From: Silene latifolia
Lineage: Eukaryota > Streptophyta > Magnoliopsida > Caryophyllales > Caryophyllaceae
Assembly (NCBI RefSeq): GCF_048544455.1
Contig: NC_133530.1
Span: 18,033,748-18,097,747 of the forward strand
Reading direction: 5' to 3'
DNA: 64,000 nucleotides
The notes below the pieces were generated by a model that did no database searches, was not told the origin of the DNA, and was given only the letters and a program-made list of their open reading frames with translations. Below, in pieces: positions 55,867 through 64,000 of this stretch; the stretch's first letter is position 1; each line of letters starts with the position of its first letter. The position numbers and the translations under genes were made by a program.

Positions 55867-56349
55867 GGCTTGACTAGGTCTAAAGCTTCTATTCCTATGG
55901 CGTTGTATGATTCATAGCCTTAATGGTGGTGCTTTTGAGACGCACTTGATGGATCATACACCAGGTTGGACTTAGGTCCTTAATGACTCATGTGAGAAGT
56001 GCTATTGAGAAGCACTTGAGTCACCTACGTAGGTGTAACGATCATTAGACTATGAGAAGTCTTCTGAATACATCTATTAGTACCGAGGTAAACGCATAGT
56101 TCTAAAAGAGCGCGTTGCTATTGAAACGCGGAATGATCTTAATTATGAAGGTATGATATGGGTTGTGGGGGGTATCGACCGAAGCTCAGCTAAGAATTCA
56201 AATCGCAAGATATTCTCTCGCTGTAAGTAAGTTGTTTCCTCATTTCACTAAAGTGTCAATTCAAATCGAAAGATATTGATACCTAAGTATCCAATCCTTC
56301 CTTTACCCAGGAATTTCTTTCTCTGTCTCTGGCGCCCCTAGTGGGGGAT

Positions 56350-57102
56350 TGTTGGAAAATATAGGGGCTTTTTGCCTTTGGAGTGTTTCCAATTGTCCTA
56401 CATTGGTGAGGAAAAGAGAGATTTATGTGTTTATATATCTCCTCTTACCTTACACTATCACTAGTGGGTCAAGGGAGGCTTTTGTGGAAGCCTTGCGAGG
56501 TGCTTAATTCAGCTCGCACACGCGCGCGCGCGCCGTGCCCGAGCCCGGCCCGGCCCGGATCCGGATTCTGATTCTGATTCTGATTCTGATTCGGGATTTG
56601 GGATTTGGCAATCGCCTGCGGCGGGCTGTGCCTATCTTTTTGGGCCGCGGTTTTGTCATATGTTTTCTGTTTTGGACTTGGACTTGGTCAGTCAAATGCT
56701 GTTAGTGGGTTGAGAGCTTTGCTCCTCCATTTACTCAGTTGACTGCTGCGTTTAAGGGAGCGGTTTTGGCTCCACTAAGTCCTCGCGGTTTCTATATAAA
56801 TTAGAGCCCTTGCTCATCTTTTATATTATCAATCAGAAACATATGACAATCTCATTCTCTCTTCCTCTCTTATAATTTCTGGGTTAAGTAATTATATCGT
56901 TCCATAGCTCTTATTCTCGAGTGGGCGGGTTTAAGCGCTGTAGTGTAAATCCTTGGGGGACTACCGGCAACTGCTGATCGCCACCACGGTCGTGCCGAAA
57001 TAGTTTTCAAGGCAGTGGCCTCCGTACCACGTCACTACGAATCGGTTATATATTCTGATCTCATCTTCTTTTATTGTTACTGCTTCCGTTTTTGCAACAA
57101 CG
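56350..57102 (+). repeat. Third (3') LTR of the tandem Copia
   Basis: 753 bp, ending CAACAACG with G in place of the A seen in the second LTR, followed by CCTTT. Confidence 0.85.
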
Positions 57103-57107
57103 CCTTT

Positions 57108-57684
57108 GTCATCAACAATCCAGTCAAATTTGGTCATCAACGCATTAGTATTGTTCGTATTGGTGGTATTAAGAGAAAGGTGCGGTCAATTGTTTGTATT
57201 AGGATTTTTTTTTCCCATTTTTTTTTAAAAAAAATAGTAAATAGTATATTTATTCGTAAAATTTATTTATGTAATATTGTTAAAATAATTTAGCAATGTA
57301 GTACAAGAAATTAGAGGATAATGGGTGAGTGATATACAATCCATGACACGTGTTTATCAAAATACACAAAAACCTCGGAGAGAGGGAAAGAAAAGGGGAA
57401 ATGAGAGGGTTATAATTGTCAACATGTAATGCGATGAGTAAAATATGTACTGCAAATTCTTCCTCCTATCTTTTTCTATATTATCTCTAACAATATAATC
57501 ATATCCTAATATATCACTAATAATAACCATATAAGGAAACTAAGTAATCTACAATTGTACACGTACCGAAAGTCTCTCTATATAGATATATGACTAACAT
57601 CATATTTCGTATCTTTCATCTTTTTTATCAAAGTCTTGCAAAAAAAAAAAAAAAAAACTGTGACTTATACAAGTTTTCCACACC
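57108..57684 (+). promoter_or_regulatory. Upstream region of NDR1/HIN1-like gene 1
   Basis: A G-box/ABRE-type motif GACACGTGT is at 57345-57353 and a TATA box CTCTATATAGATATA at about 57576-57590, some 95 bases before the ATG. The CACGTG core is bound by bZIP and bHLH factors in many stress-responsive promoters, so stress or ABA control is a reasonable inference. The tandem Copia ends less than 600 bp upstream of the ATG. Confidence 0.5.
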
Positions 57685-58365
57685 ATGGCTATATGCATGA
57701 TTCGCGGTAGCAATAGCAGTAGCGGCAATAACAACTATTACGACAACACCAAACCCGAGGACCAAAAGTGGTTATTTCTACTTTTTGTTATAATTTTTTT
57801 AATAATTGTGACGGTTATACTCGATGGAAAGGACAATAAGGGTCATCATCGCCCCGGTCCATTCACATTCCAAGTCGATTTTCTCGAGGTTACTTCAATG
57901 ACATTCTCCGGTTCTAACAATTCAATCACAAGCAATCAACCCGACAACTCACACTTGAGTTTAAACCTAACCGTAAACACGAAGGGTGCCCGATTATTTA
58001 GAAAGCTTAATGTGACTATTGAATATGATCATCACTTAGTCGTCTCTAACACGACAATTGAGCCTATCCACCAAGATGCCCTATCCGTAAAAACAATACC
58101 CGTATTAATGAGTATGGCCGATACACAACTCCCAGACAAGGTCATTGATTCTATTAATACGAAATTGGCAAGTGAGGGCGTCTTGGATTTTACGGTTATT
58201 GTTAGTGGCGTTAATTGGGATGTAGATTATAGAGGACCTGGACGCGCCTGCGACATGAAGATGGTTTGTAGTAATGTCACGGTTACACTTTCGTCGACTA
58301 ATAACATATGGAACGGATCTATCAAGGATGGTCCATTCCCCTGTGATTATAACTCCTACTGTTAA
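57685..58365 (+). CDS. NDR1/HIN1-like (LEA_2) membrane protein, paralog 1
   Basis: 226 codons, single exon, ATG context ACACCATGGC. A short Asn/Ser-rich cytosolic N-terminus is followed by one transmembrane helix at residues about 28-46 (WLFLLFVIIFLIIVTVIL), then a LEA_2-type extracellular beta domain (FTFQVDFLEVTSMTF, LNLTVNTKGARLF, VTIEYD, LDFTVIVSGVNWDV) and paired cysteines near the C-terminus. The length fits the family (about 200-260 aa). These proteins sit at the plasma membrane and several act in pathogen response. The NPN motif of classical NDR1 relatives is absent (VNTKGA in its place). It could therefore be a divergent subgroup. Confidence 0.72.
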   Translation: MAICMIRGSNSSSGNNNYYDNTKPEDQKWLFLLFVIIFLIIVTVILDGKDNKGHHRPGPFTFQVDFLEVTSMTFSGSNNSITSNQPDNSHLSLNLTVNTKGARLFRKLNVTIEYDHHLVVSNTTIEPIHQDALSVKTIPVLMSMADTQLPDKVIDSINTKLASEGVLDFTVIVSGVNWDVDYRGPGRACDMKMVCSNVTVTLSSTNNIWNGSIKDGPFPCDYNSYC

Positions 58366-58780
58366 TACAAATTACGATGCGAATTATTCAATTTCTGCTG
58401 TTTAGGTAGTGATGATCTTTTGCGTTGGTTAGGTATGAGTTAAATAATTGTTCGATTTATTTATTTATTTTCGCCGTTTTTTTGCCTCGCTTTATTGGCA
58501 TGTTAATTAGACGAAATTTGTTCTCGTCAGCTAGTCGTAACATCGTTTCTATTCAAATAAGCAATTGAACCTAAAGGCAAATATTACTCGTCAAAAGTAA
58601 CCTCAAACAAGCAATTGAACTCGAAATGAATGACGTTTCTGAGAATTCCCCACCATTAAAGAAGCAATTGAAATCGAAATTAAATTGGGATACCATGCTA
58701 CATTATATTCCGTAGTATAGTATAAGTTGGGTCACAGTTAATTCTTTACGTTTTTTTTATCATTTTTTTACTCATTATAA

Positions 58781-58840
58781 ACTCCTGTGGAGTAGATTAG
58801 TTTTTTTTTTTTGGGGTAACACTCCTGTGGAGTAGATTAG
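58781..58840 (-). repeat. Micro-insertion flanked by 20-bp direct repeats
   Basis: ACTCCTGTGGAGTAGATTAG occurs at 58781-58800 and 58821-58840. The 20 bases between are T12 followed by GGGGTAAC; on the minus strand that is GTTACCCC plus poly(A), a plausible tail of a truncated SINE. Confidence 0.55.
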
Positions 58841-59178
58841 TGTAAAGGTAACTTTGTACATTTGTTATTTTGTTGTATACCTTGACCATTGTGTAAAAAA
58901 CAAACGGACAGAATTCATCGAAATTAAAGGATTAAAGTGCTCGCTCGCTCGATTCATTCAATAAATAATTTTAAGTAACTCAATTCAATCATAATCTTTT
59001 TATGATTCTTATCGTAGATTTATTTATTTATTTATTTATTTTTTTTACGATATTTTACTATTTTCTTAGTTGGTTTATTTATATTATGATTATATTACGA
59101 TTAAGTTTCCTTTAACAATAAGGAGACCAAGTATATTTACAATCATACACCTATTGAAACACGTAAAAAGTGATCTAC

Positions 59179-59227
59179 AATAATATAAGGAGACCTTCGC
59201 ACCAAAAAAAATAATATAAGGAGACCT
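59179..59227 (+). repeat. Micro-insertion flanked by 18-bp direct repeats
   Basis: AATAATATAAGGAGACCT occurs at 59179-59196 and 59210-59227, separated by TCGCACC plus an A run. Same architecture as the scars at 18641 and 58781. Confidence 0.55.
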
Positions 59228-59274
59228 ACTCACAATCCTCGAGATCATTAGCTTCTTTCTAATTTTTCAACAAC

Positions 59275-59985
59275 ATGGCAAAAATAGGGCCGTCTCGCGG
59301 TAACGACAACGACAACTTTGGCCACTACGTCAACATGAACAACTACCGCAACTGCATACCCTGCTCGTGCGATGATCTTATACTTATGGGATTAATTTGC
59401 GTAGCTATTATATTTTTCAGTTGTGTGTTAATTGCAACCGTATACTTGGACATCTTGATTATAAATCATCGTGAACGATATTCAATGACATTCCAAGTCG
59501 ATTTTCTTGAGGTTAATTCAATGACAATCACTCCCCCTGACGCGAACTTGAGTTTAAATTTTACGGTGATCAACAAGGCAGCGAAATTATTTAATAATCT
59601 TCAAGCGAGTATTGAATATGATGGTCGCGTAGTCTCTAACACAACGATTGCGCCTTTTCATCAAGATGCCCTATCCGTAAAAACAATACCCGTATTAATG
59701 AGTATGGCCGATACACGACTCCCAGACAAGGTCATTGAATCTATTAGTACGAAATTGGCTAGTGAAGGCGTCTTGGATTTCACGGTTATTGTTCACGGCG
59801 TTACTTGGAATATAGAATATGATGAGAAGGGGAGACGTGATTACTACACCTGCGACATGAAGATGGTTTGTAAAGGCGTCAAAGTTACTCTTTCGTCGAC
59901 TAATAGCACTTGGAATGGATCTACCAAGGATGGTCCATTCCTTTGCCAATACAGCTCCAAGGGCTGTCATTATAGAACTATATGA
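59275..59985 (+). CDS. NDR1/HIN1-like (LEA_2) membrane protein, paralog 2
   Basis: 236 codons, single exon, start TCAACAACATGGC. The N-terminus is polar with Asn/Asp repeats and CIPCSCDD. One transmembrane helix spans residues about 39-60 (GLICVAIIFFSCVLIATVYL). The LEA_2-type domain follows (MTFQVDFLEVNSMTI, LNFTVINKAAKLF, ASIEYD, LDFTVIVHGVTWNI). The core from HQDALSVKTIPVLMSMADT to LASEGVLDFTVIV is nearly identical to paralog 1 even at nucleotide level, while the first 75 residues are quite different. Likely plasma membrane, possibly defence or stress related. Orientation matches paralog 1, as in a tandem duplication. Confidence 0.72.
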   Translation: MAKIGPSRGNDNDNFGHYVNMNNYRNCIPCSCDDLILMGLICVAIIFFSCVLIATVYLDILIINHRERYSMTFQVDFLEVNSMTITPPDANLSLNFTVINKAAKLFNNLQASIEYDGRVVSNTTIAPFHQDALSVKTIPVLMSMADTRLPDKVIESISTKLASEGVLDFTVIVHGVTWNIEYDEKGRRDYYTCDMKMVCKGVKVTLSSTNSTWNGSTKDGPFLCQYSSKGCHYRTI

Positions 59986-60359
59986 GAGTTAATTAATTGA
60001 GAGTTGAATTAGGTTTACAATTGTTTTATTTATTTATTTATTTATTTTCGCGGTGTTTTTGCCACGCTTCTTGGAATGTTAGACAATAATGTTGTTCGAT
60101 TTAGACAATTATTCAATTCAATCCTAAGGATAAACGGGTGTATTTAATATTTTTTTTTTGGTGTTAAAGCTAACGTCGATTTCAGTCATTTGGATTGTAC
60201 TCGTCAAGTTGTTCTTTCTATTTCATCGTTTTGAAATATATCAGTGAATCTTTCCTAATTTATTTCTTTCCTATTTTCCTTCAAATTTCCTAATTTATTT
60301 CTTTCCTATTTTTCTAGGTTCATAAAATATATACACACCAAATTAGGAATATACTAAAC
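59986..60359 (+). other. 3' flank of paralog 2
   Basis: TTTA repeats at about 60022-60046 and TTTCGCGGTGTTTTTGCC mirror the 3' UTR of paralog 1. There is a short tandem repeat TCCTAATTTATTTCTTTCC at about 60255-60312. No gene. Confidence 0.4.
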
Positions 60360-61312
60360 TGAGGCTGAGCCAAATTGCATGAATTTTGGAGAACTCTAAG
60401 TATTTTTAATGCTACCTGAAACCGCCTGAAATCCTGAGATTACAGACAGACTGATTAATTCACAGGAAATTTAAGATTATAAGTTAACAAATTTCAGACT
60501 CAAATCCACAAATTAACACAGGATTAGAGTTGAACTTTGCTCAACACAATTAAACTGAACCACAGATAGGCACAGGTTCAACTTAATGATGTCAAACTGA
60601 CTTTGATCAATTAACCACAGAGTTCACAGGTTAATTATCAGGCCAGGTTTCCAAACACAGTTTAACACAAGTTTGAAAGAAAATGAGAGAAGTCTCAAGG
60701 CTATTTTTCATTCAAAAACAATCTGCCTCATACAGGTGAGACACAGGCTCTTATATACGCCTTGTCTTGGCATTACAATTCGAAACCCTAGCATCCAAGG
60801 GTCCAGAATTAATCTAAGATGAATACAAACAACATAAATTATCTTACAAGCTAGTAAATAAAGTGAACAAGTGAAAAAAAACAAAAACAATTGGGTAAAA
60901 CAGACTGAAATAAAGCATGGTTGCAGGCTGTCACCATCAGTTGTCCTCTTGTGCACAGTTTGCTGTTCATTTGGTGGCTAGCCGAAGTCAAGGCTTCTTG
61001 TTGTTATGTATGGCAGGCTTTGTGGAAAAAGTTGCAGCAACTCTTTTCAAGGAGCCTCACAATTGCCTCACCAAATAAGGAAATGTTGCTTTATGCTTTA
61101 TCTCCAACATGTGACTGCCTTGCTTTCCTGTTGCTGGAATTTCTGCTGAATTACATTGCATTTTAGGATGACTGGCAGGATGCGTAGGGACCTTGCTTGG
61201 ACTCTCAATTGAGGCCTGCTCCAGCTGGCCATTTAGGCAGCTAATAACTTGACCTGGTGAACCTCTTGACTTGCTGAGTTGGGGGTGGTTCAATGGATGT
61301 TGCAGGGAACAT
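60360..61312 (-). repeat. Possible LTR-like insertion, minus strand, boundaries unresolved
   Basis: On the minus strand, CGTATATAAGAGCCTGTGTC (about 60764-60745) looks like a TATA box followed by an A-rich leader. Composition differs from the flanking AT-rich sequence and there is no coding capacity. Possible ends are TGAGGCTGAG (60360) and CAGGGAACA (about 61312), but no matching target duplication was found, so this is a guess at a solo LTR. It separates paralog 2 from the third gene. Confidence 0.3.
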
Positions 61313-61344
61313 TAATATTCATATTTCTCATAGTCTTCAACACC

Positions 61345-61653
61345 ATGTCAAATATATTGCCAGTTCCGATTCCGAGCGACGACAATGACAACGTCAATGG
61401 CGACGACAACACCCGCCGCAAAAAATATATTAAATTCTTCAAACTTCTATTATTATTTAGTGCTGCTATTGTTAATATTACTTTAATCATATACCCGTTC
61501 ATACAAGTTATGGATAATCGTTATATTCCCTTCACATTCCAAGTCGGCTTTCTCGAGGTTACTTCAATGACAACATTCAGTTTAAACCTTACCGTGAACA
61601 CCAAGGAAGCCGAATTATTTAGACCGCTTCAAGTGACTATTGAATATGACCGT
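61345..61653 (+). pseudogene. NDR1/HIN1-like paralog 3, 5' part
   Basis: ATG 61345 starts MSNILPVPIPSDDNDNVNGD, then a transmembrane helix (FFKLLLLFSAAIVNITLIIY), then the start of the LEA_2 domain (FTFQVGFLEVTSMTTFSLNL, VTIEYD). At GACCGT it is interrupted by the solo LTR at 61654, ACCGT being the target duplication (61649-61653). Upstream, the leader CATAGTCTTCAACACC resembles that of paralog 2. It is a member of the same tandem family. Confidence 0.75.
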
Positions 61654-63169
61654 TGTTGAGTTTATGGATTCAAGTACCTAAGAGGGGGAGGGGGTGAATT
61701 AGGTACTATTTAAAAATTTATAACTTCAACTTTATTGAATTAAAGTGAGTTACGAGGACAAAAGAGAAGAGAAGATACTTTGAATAATATTGAAAGATTG
61801 AACAAGTATCACGATGAATGTTTGCTGAAGTATGAAAGCAACAATCGTTCTGACTGTATCTATTTGTCTCAGTTTGTGGAATATGACTGCAGACCAAATG
61901 CGCGATATGATGATTTATTACTTCTAAGGTTAAGCGAAACAAAACAAACAAACAAAGTAAATTGCAGCGGAAATAAAGTAAACACTTGAACACGAGATTT
62001 TTGAATTGGTTCGGCAAGAAACTCAAGTGCCTACGTCCAATCTACCTTTTTATTACTTTCCTTTAGGGATCTACTCCGACAACTAAAAGACCCTTGTAAT
62101 AAAAGACACCAACCTACTCCGGTTGTAAAGCTAGTACAAGAACTACTCCGTTCTTATGACAAGCTAACTCGCAACCTACTCCGGTTGCCAACTCACAACC
62201 TACTCCGGTTGTCAAGAGTTAAAGACTACTCCGTCCTAAACTCTACTAACACACTTAGAATGTTATAGGATCAAGTTTCCACTAACATATTCTTAACAAA
62301 GAATAGAGATGGACAACTTTTACAAGATCAACAATTCTTAAGCAAGAGAGTTTAGTATACTAAAGTAACAGTAGCCACGACTGTAGTAACTTGAAGACTT
62401 TTAAAGGTTTTTGCAAAGACAACGATTTTTAAGCTTTAAAAATAATTTGCAAAGTTGAAAGAATTATTTCAGAAAAGTCTTGAGGATTTATGAAGGAGAG
62501 GCACGGTTTATATAGAGGAGGTGAGTGAAGGGGTTGCTAGGGTTTTGAAGGGTCAAAGACCATACATGTGAAGGGTATTTGCAACCACCCAAAACTTGCA
62601 CCAAAAAGGCTTCTTTTGCAAAGGTAAGAATGGAGAAAGAGTGTTTGAAAGATAACCTTAAAAGCTCTTGCAAATTCAGAAAACAAAGAGGGAAAAGACA
62701 AGTCACATGATGACAAGTTGACACTAAAATGGCAAAAAGCATTCTTTGTTTTCTTAAAGAACCAAAGGGTTGAATTTGCATAAAGAGGAAACATTTTGAA
62801 AATAATAATTCAAACCACTCTTTATTGAATACCATCTCCTAATAAAATCTGAATTTTTATCTTTGAAGAATGAGAGTCACGTGAAAGCTTTTGAAAGATA
62901 AAAATGGAACTTCAAGTTTTACGAGTTGTGGCAATAGTCCAAGCAGCTGTTTACTCGTGAAAGCAACAGTCGTCTGGACTGTTTCTATTACTCTATTATA
63001 CTCTACTTTCTCACTTGTACATTAGATGGCACTTGACTTAATACAATGGGATGATTAACAACTTCAACACTTATTAATCCATGCTTGATATGATCATATA
63101 TCCTGAAAAGGTAAACTAAGATGACACAAATCAAATGGGCATGTTATCATCAACATAAGGAACTCAACA
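61654..63169 (+). mobile_element. Solo LTR (about 1.5 kb) inserted in paralog 3
   Basis: Ends TGTTGAG and CTCAACA, with ACCGT on both sides (61649-61653 and 63170-63174). 1516 bp, no retrotransposon coding. Internal repeats AACCTACTCCGGTTG recur between about 62110 and 62215. The 5-bp duplication with TG...CA ends and 1.5-kb length favour a solo LTR of a long-LTR element; orientation is not certain. Confidence 0.75.
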
Positions 63170-63174
63170 ACCGT

Positions 63175-63463
63175 CATCAATTAATCTCTAACACAACGAT
63201 CGCGACCTTTCACCAAGAAGCCCTATCCGAAAAAACAATTCCCGTACAAATTGGTACGGTCATTGATTCGATCTATTAGTACGAAATTGCCTAGTGAAGG
63301 CGTCTTGGAATTCACGGTTATTGTTCGCGGCGACACTTGGAGTGTAGATCCTCGACGGGGTAATGGCTACACCTGCGATATGAAGATGGTTTGTCAAGGC
63401 GTTGCAGTTACGTTTTCGTCGACTAATAACACATTGAATGGATCTACCAAGGACGGTCCATTC
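63175..63463 (+). pseudogene. NDR1/HIN1-like paralog 3, 3' part
   Basis: The frame resumes as HQLISNTTIATFHQEALSEK but lacks the block between KTIPV and VIDS found in the intact paralogs, and carries a 4-base duplication (TTCGATCTATTAG) that brings in a stop. A second frame then preserves TKLPSEGVLEFTVIVRGDTW and CDMKMVCQGVAVTFSSTNN up to GSTKDGPF. The sequence is cut right after GGTCCATTC, where a further element begins, so the last about 7-12 residues of the paralogs are missing. Confidence 0.75.
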
Positions 63464-64000
63464 TGATAGATTTTATAAAGGGAGGGTTCATAAAGGTAAT
63501 TGTATTATTGTGTCGATCTCATGAGAATACATGACGATATATATAATAGACGACGATACTCTAAACCCTAGACGATAGCCGTCGTAACTTTTAACCTAAC
63601 CCTAATGATAGTCGGCCCTAATGGGCCTAATATCCTAATACCCTCCCGCAATCGTAAAGGCAGTACATAGTACTAACTTTACGATTGGAGAATTACAATA
63701 AAATCAAGATAAAATTAAAATAAGAAAAATCAATCTTCATCGACTTCTTCGTCTTCATTATCCATCTCCGTCTTCGCAAGGTTGGTAAAATAAACGAGTA
63801 TTAAGACTCGTTAGAAATTTCTTCGAACAAGAACGTAAAGTTTTTCGGACTTGTCGAATATCAAATAATTTGTTAGGAACACTAATCGGACCTAAACAAA
63901 TTTCAGTAAAACGGAAAATTATCCGTTAATTTCAATATTTGGAGAACGCTAAATTTTTCGAACGCCAAATAAATTTAAACCACCATCATGGTGATTATAA
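63464..64000 (-). mobile_element. 3' end of a further retroelement, minus strand (runs off window)
   Basis: A probable LTR at 63464-63640 (TGATAGATTTT to ATCCTAATA) is followed by CCCTCCCGCAA, which on the minus strand is the polypurine tract TTGCGGGAGGG. Further right, on the minus strand, a frame ends KTEMDNEDEEVDED at about 63734-63732, possibly the C-terminus of pol. TATA-like and GATATATATAATAG sequences lie in the LTR. Only one end is visible and no target duplication can be checked. A Copia origin is likely but not shown. Confidence 0.5.

Larger units (their letters stand above)
50093..57102 (+). mobile_element. Tandem Copia array: three LTR copies sharing two internal regions
   Basis: Three copies of an LTR starting TGTTGGAAAATATAGGGG occur at 50093 (truncated), 51052-51804 and 56350-57102. 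The last two are each 753 bp. The first internal region is deleted to its last about 700 bp; the second holds a full gag-pol. CCTTT flanks the whole array (50088-50092 and 57103-57107), so it derives from one insertion event followed by LTR-LTR recombination and deletion. The element resembles TNT1-type Copia; I do not assign a lineage. Confidence 0.85.
58366..59274 (+). other. Intergenic region between NDR1/HIN1-like genes 1 and 2
   Basis: It begins with the 3' UTR of gene 1, whose ATTTATTTATTTTCGCC stretch recurs after gene 2. It contains two A-tailed micro-insertions with direct repeats (58781-58840 and 59179-59227) and a TTTA microsatellite at about 59017-59040. No other gene. Confidence 0.4.

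Noticed and set aside
59017..59041. TTTA repeats as a regulatory element
   Set aside because: Simple microsatellite; similar tracts occur in the 3' flanks of both paralogs.
62110..62215. CRISPR-like spaced repeats (CCTACTCCGGTTG)
   Set aside because: The repeats are short, degenerate and irregularly spaced, and lie within an LTR of a plant genome.

Overview
The window is nuclear DNA from a flowering plant, most likely a eudicot. This rests on plant-type LTR retrotransposon lineages (Tat, Tekay chromovirus, several Copia types), Stowaway-like MITEs, Helitron ends, a tRNA-derived SINE, spliced plant genes, and a CASP-family gene and NDR1/HIN1-like (LEA_2) genes. No single feature identifies the species. 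Most of the 64 kb is transposable element, much of it nested, so boundaries were placed mainly from target-site duplications (TSDs) read directly from the sequence.

Left third (1-21,900): the 3' part of a Tat-type Ty3/Gypsy element (1-305 plus 9994-13304) carries a large antisense ORF (aORF) on the minus strand. It has a TATA box, an acid-rich N-terminus, a Transposase_28-like domain, a 102-nt intron and a coiled-coil tail. A second complete Tat element (306-9993, TSD GTGCC) is inserted in that aORF and carries its own decayed aORF and antisense TATA box. Downstream are an inverted solo LTR related to the outer element's LTR (14926-15484, TSD CCTTC), two nearly identical 314-bp MITEs, and AT-rich sequence without recognisable genes.

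Middle (21,948-43,671): a Casparian strip membrane protein (CASP) gene is cut in its first exon by a 15.5-kb insertion: an RE1-like Copia element (22098-37624, TSD GTGCA) that itself carries a 10.9-kb Tekay-like chromovirus (25225-36105, TSD ATTCG) in its reverse transcriptase. The CASP reading frame resumes at 37630 with three transmembrane-coding stretches over two introns. About 420 bp after its stop lies a minus-strand TNT1/Tork-like Copia (38752-43671, TSD TATAC).

Right third (43,672-64,000): a run of Helitron-like termini (43986-47485), a small single-span membrane protein gene (47866-48120), a MITE, a TIR element, a SINE, then a tandem Copia array with three LTR copies sharing two internal regions (50093-57102, TSD CCTTT). 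It ends with a cluster of three NDR1/HIN1-like paralogs: two look intact (57685-58365, 59275-59985) and the third is a pseudogene split by a 1.5-kb solo LTR (61654-63169, TSD ACCGT) and cut at its 3' end by a further minus-strand retroelement running off the window.

If transcribed, the host genes would act at the cell periphery: CASP in the endodermal membrane domain, the NDR1/HIN1-like proteins at the plasma membrane. Several pol frameshifts fall in homopolymers or CAG/CTG trinucleotides, and LTR-pair differences cluster at the same motifs, so some apparent decay may be sequence error.
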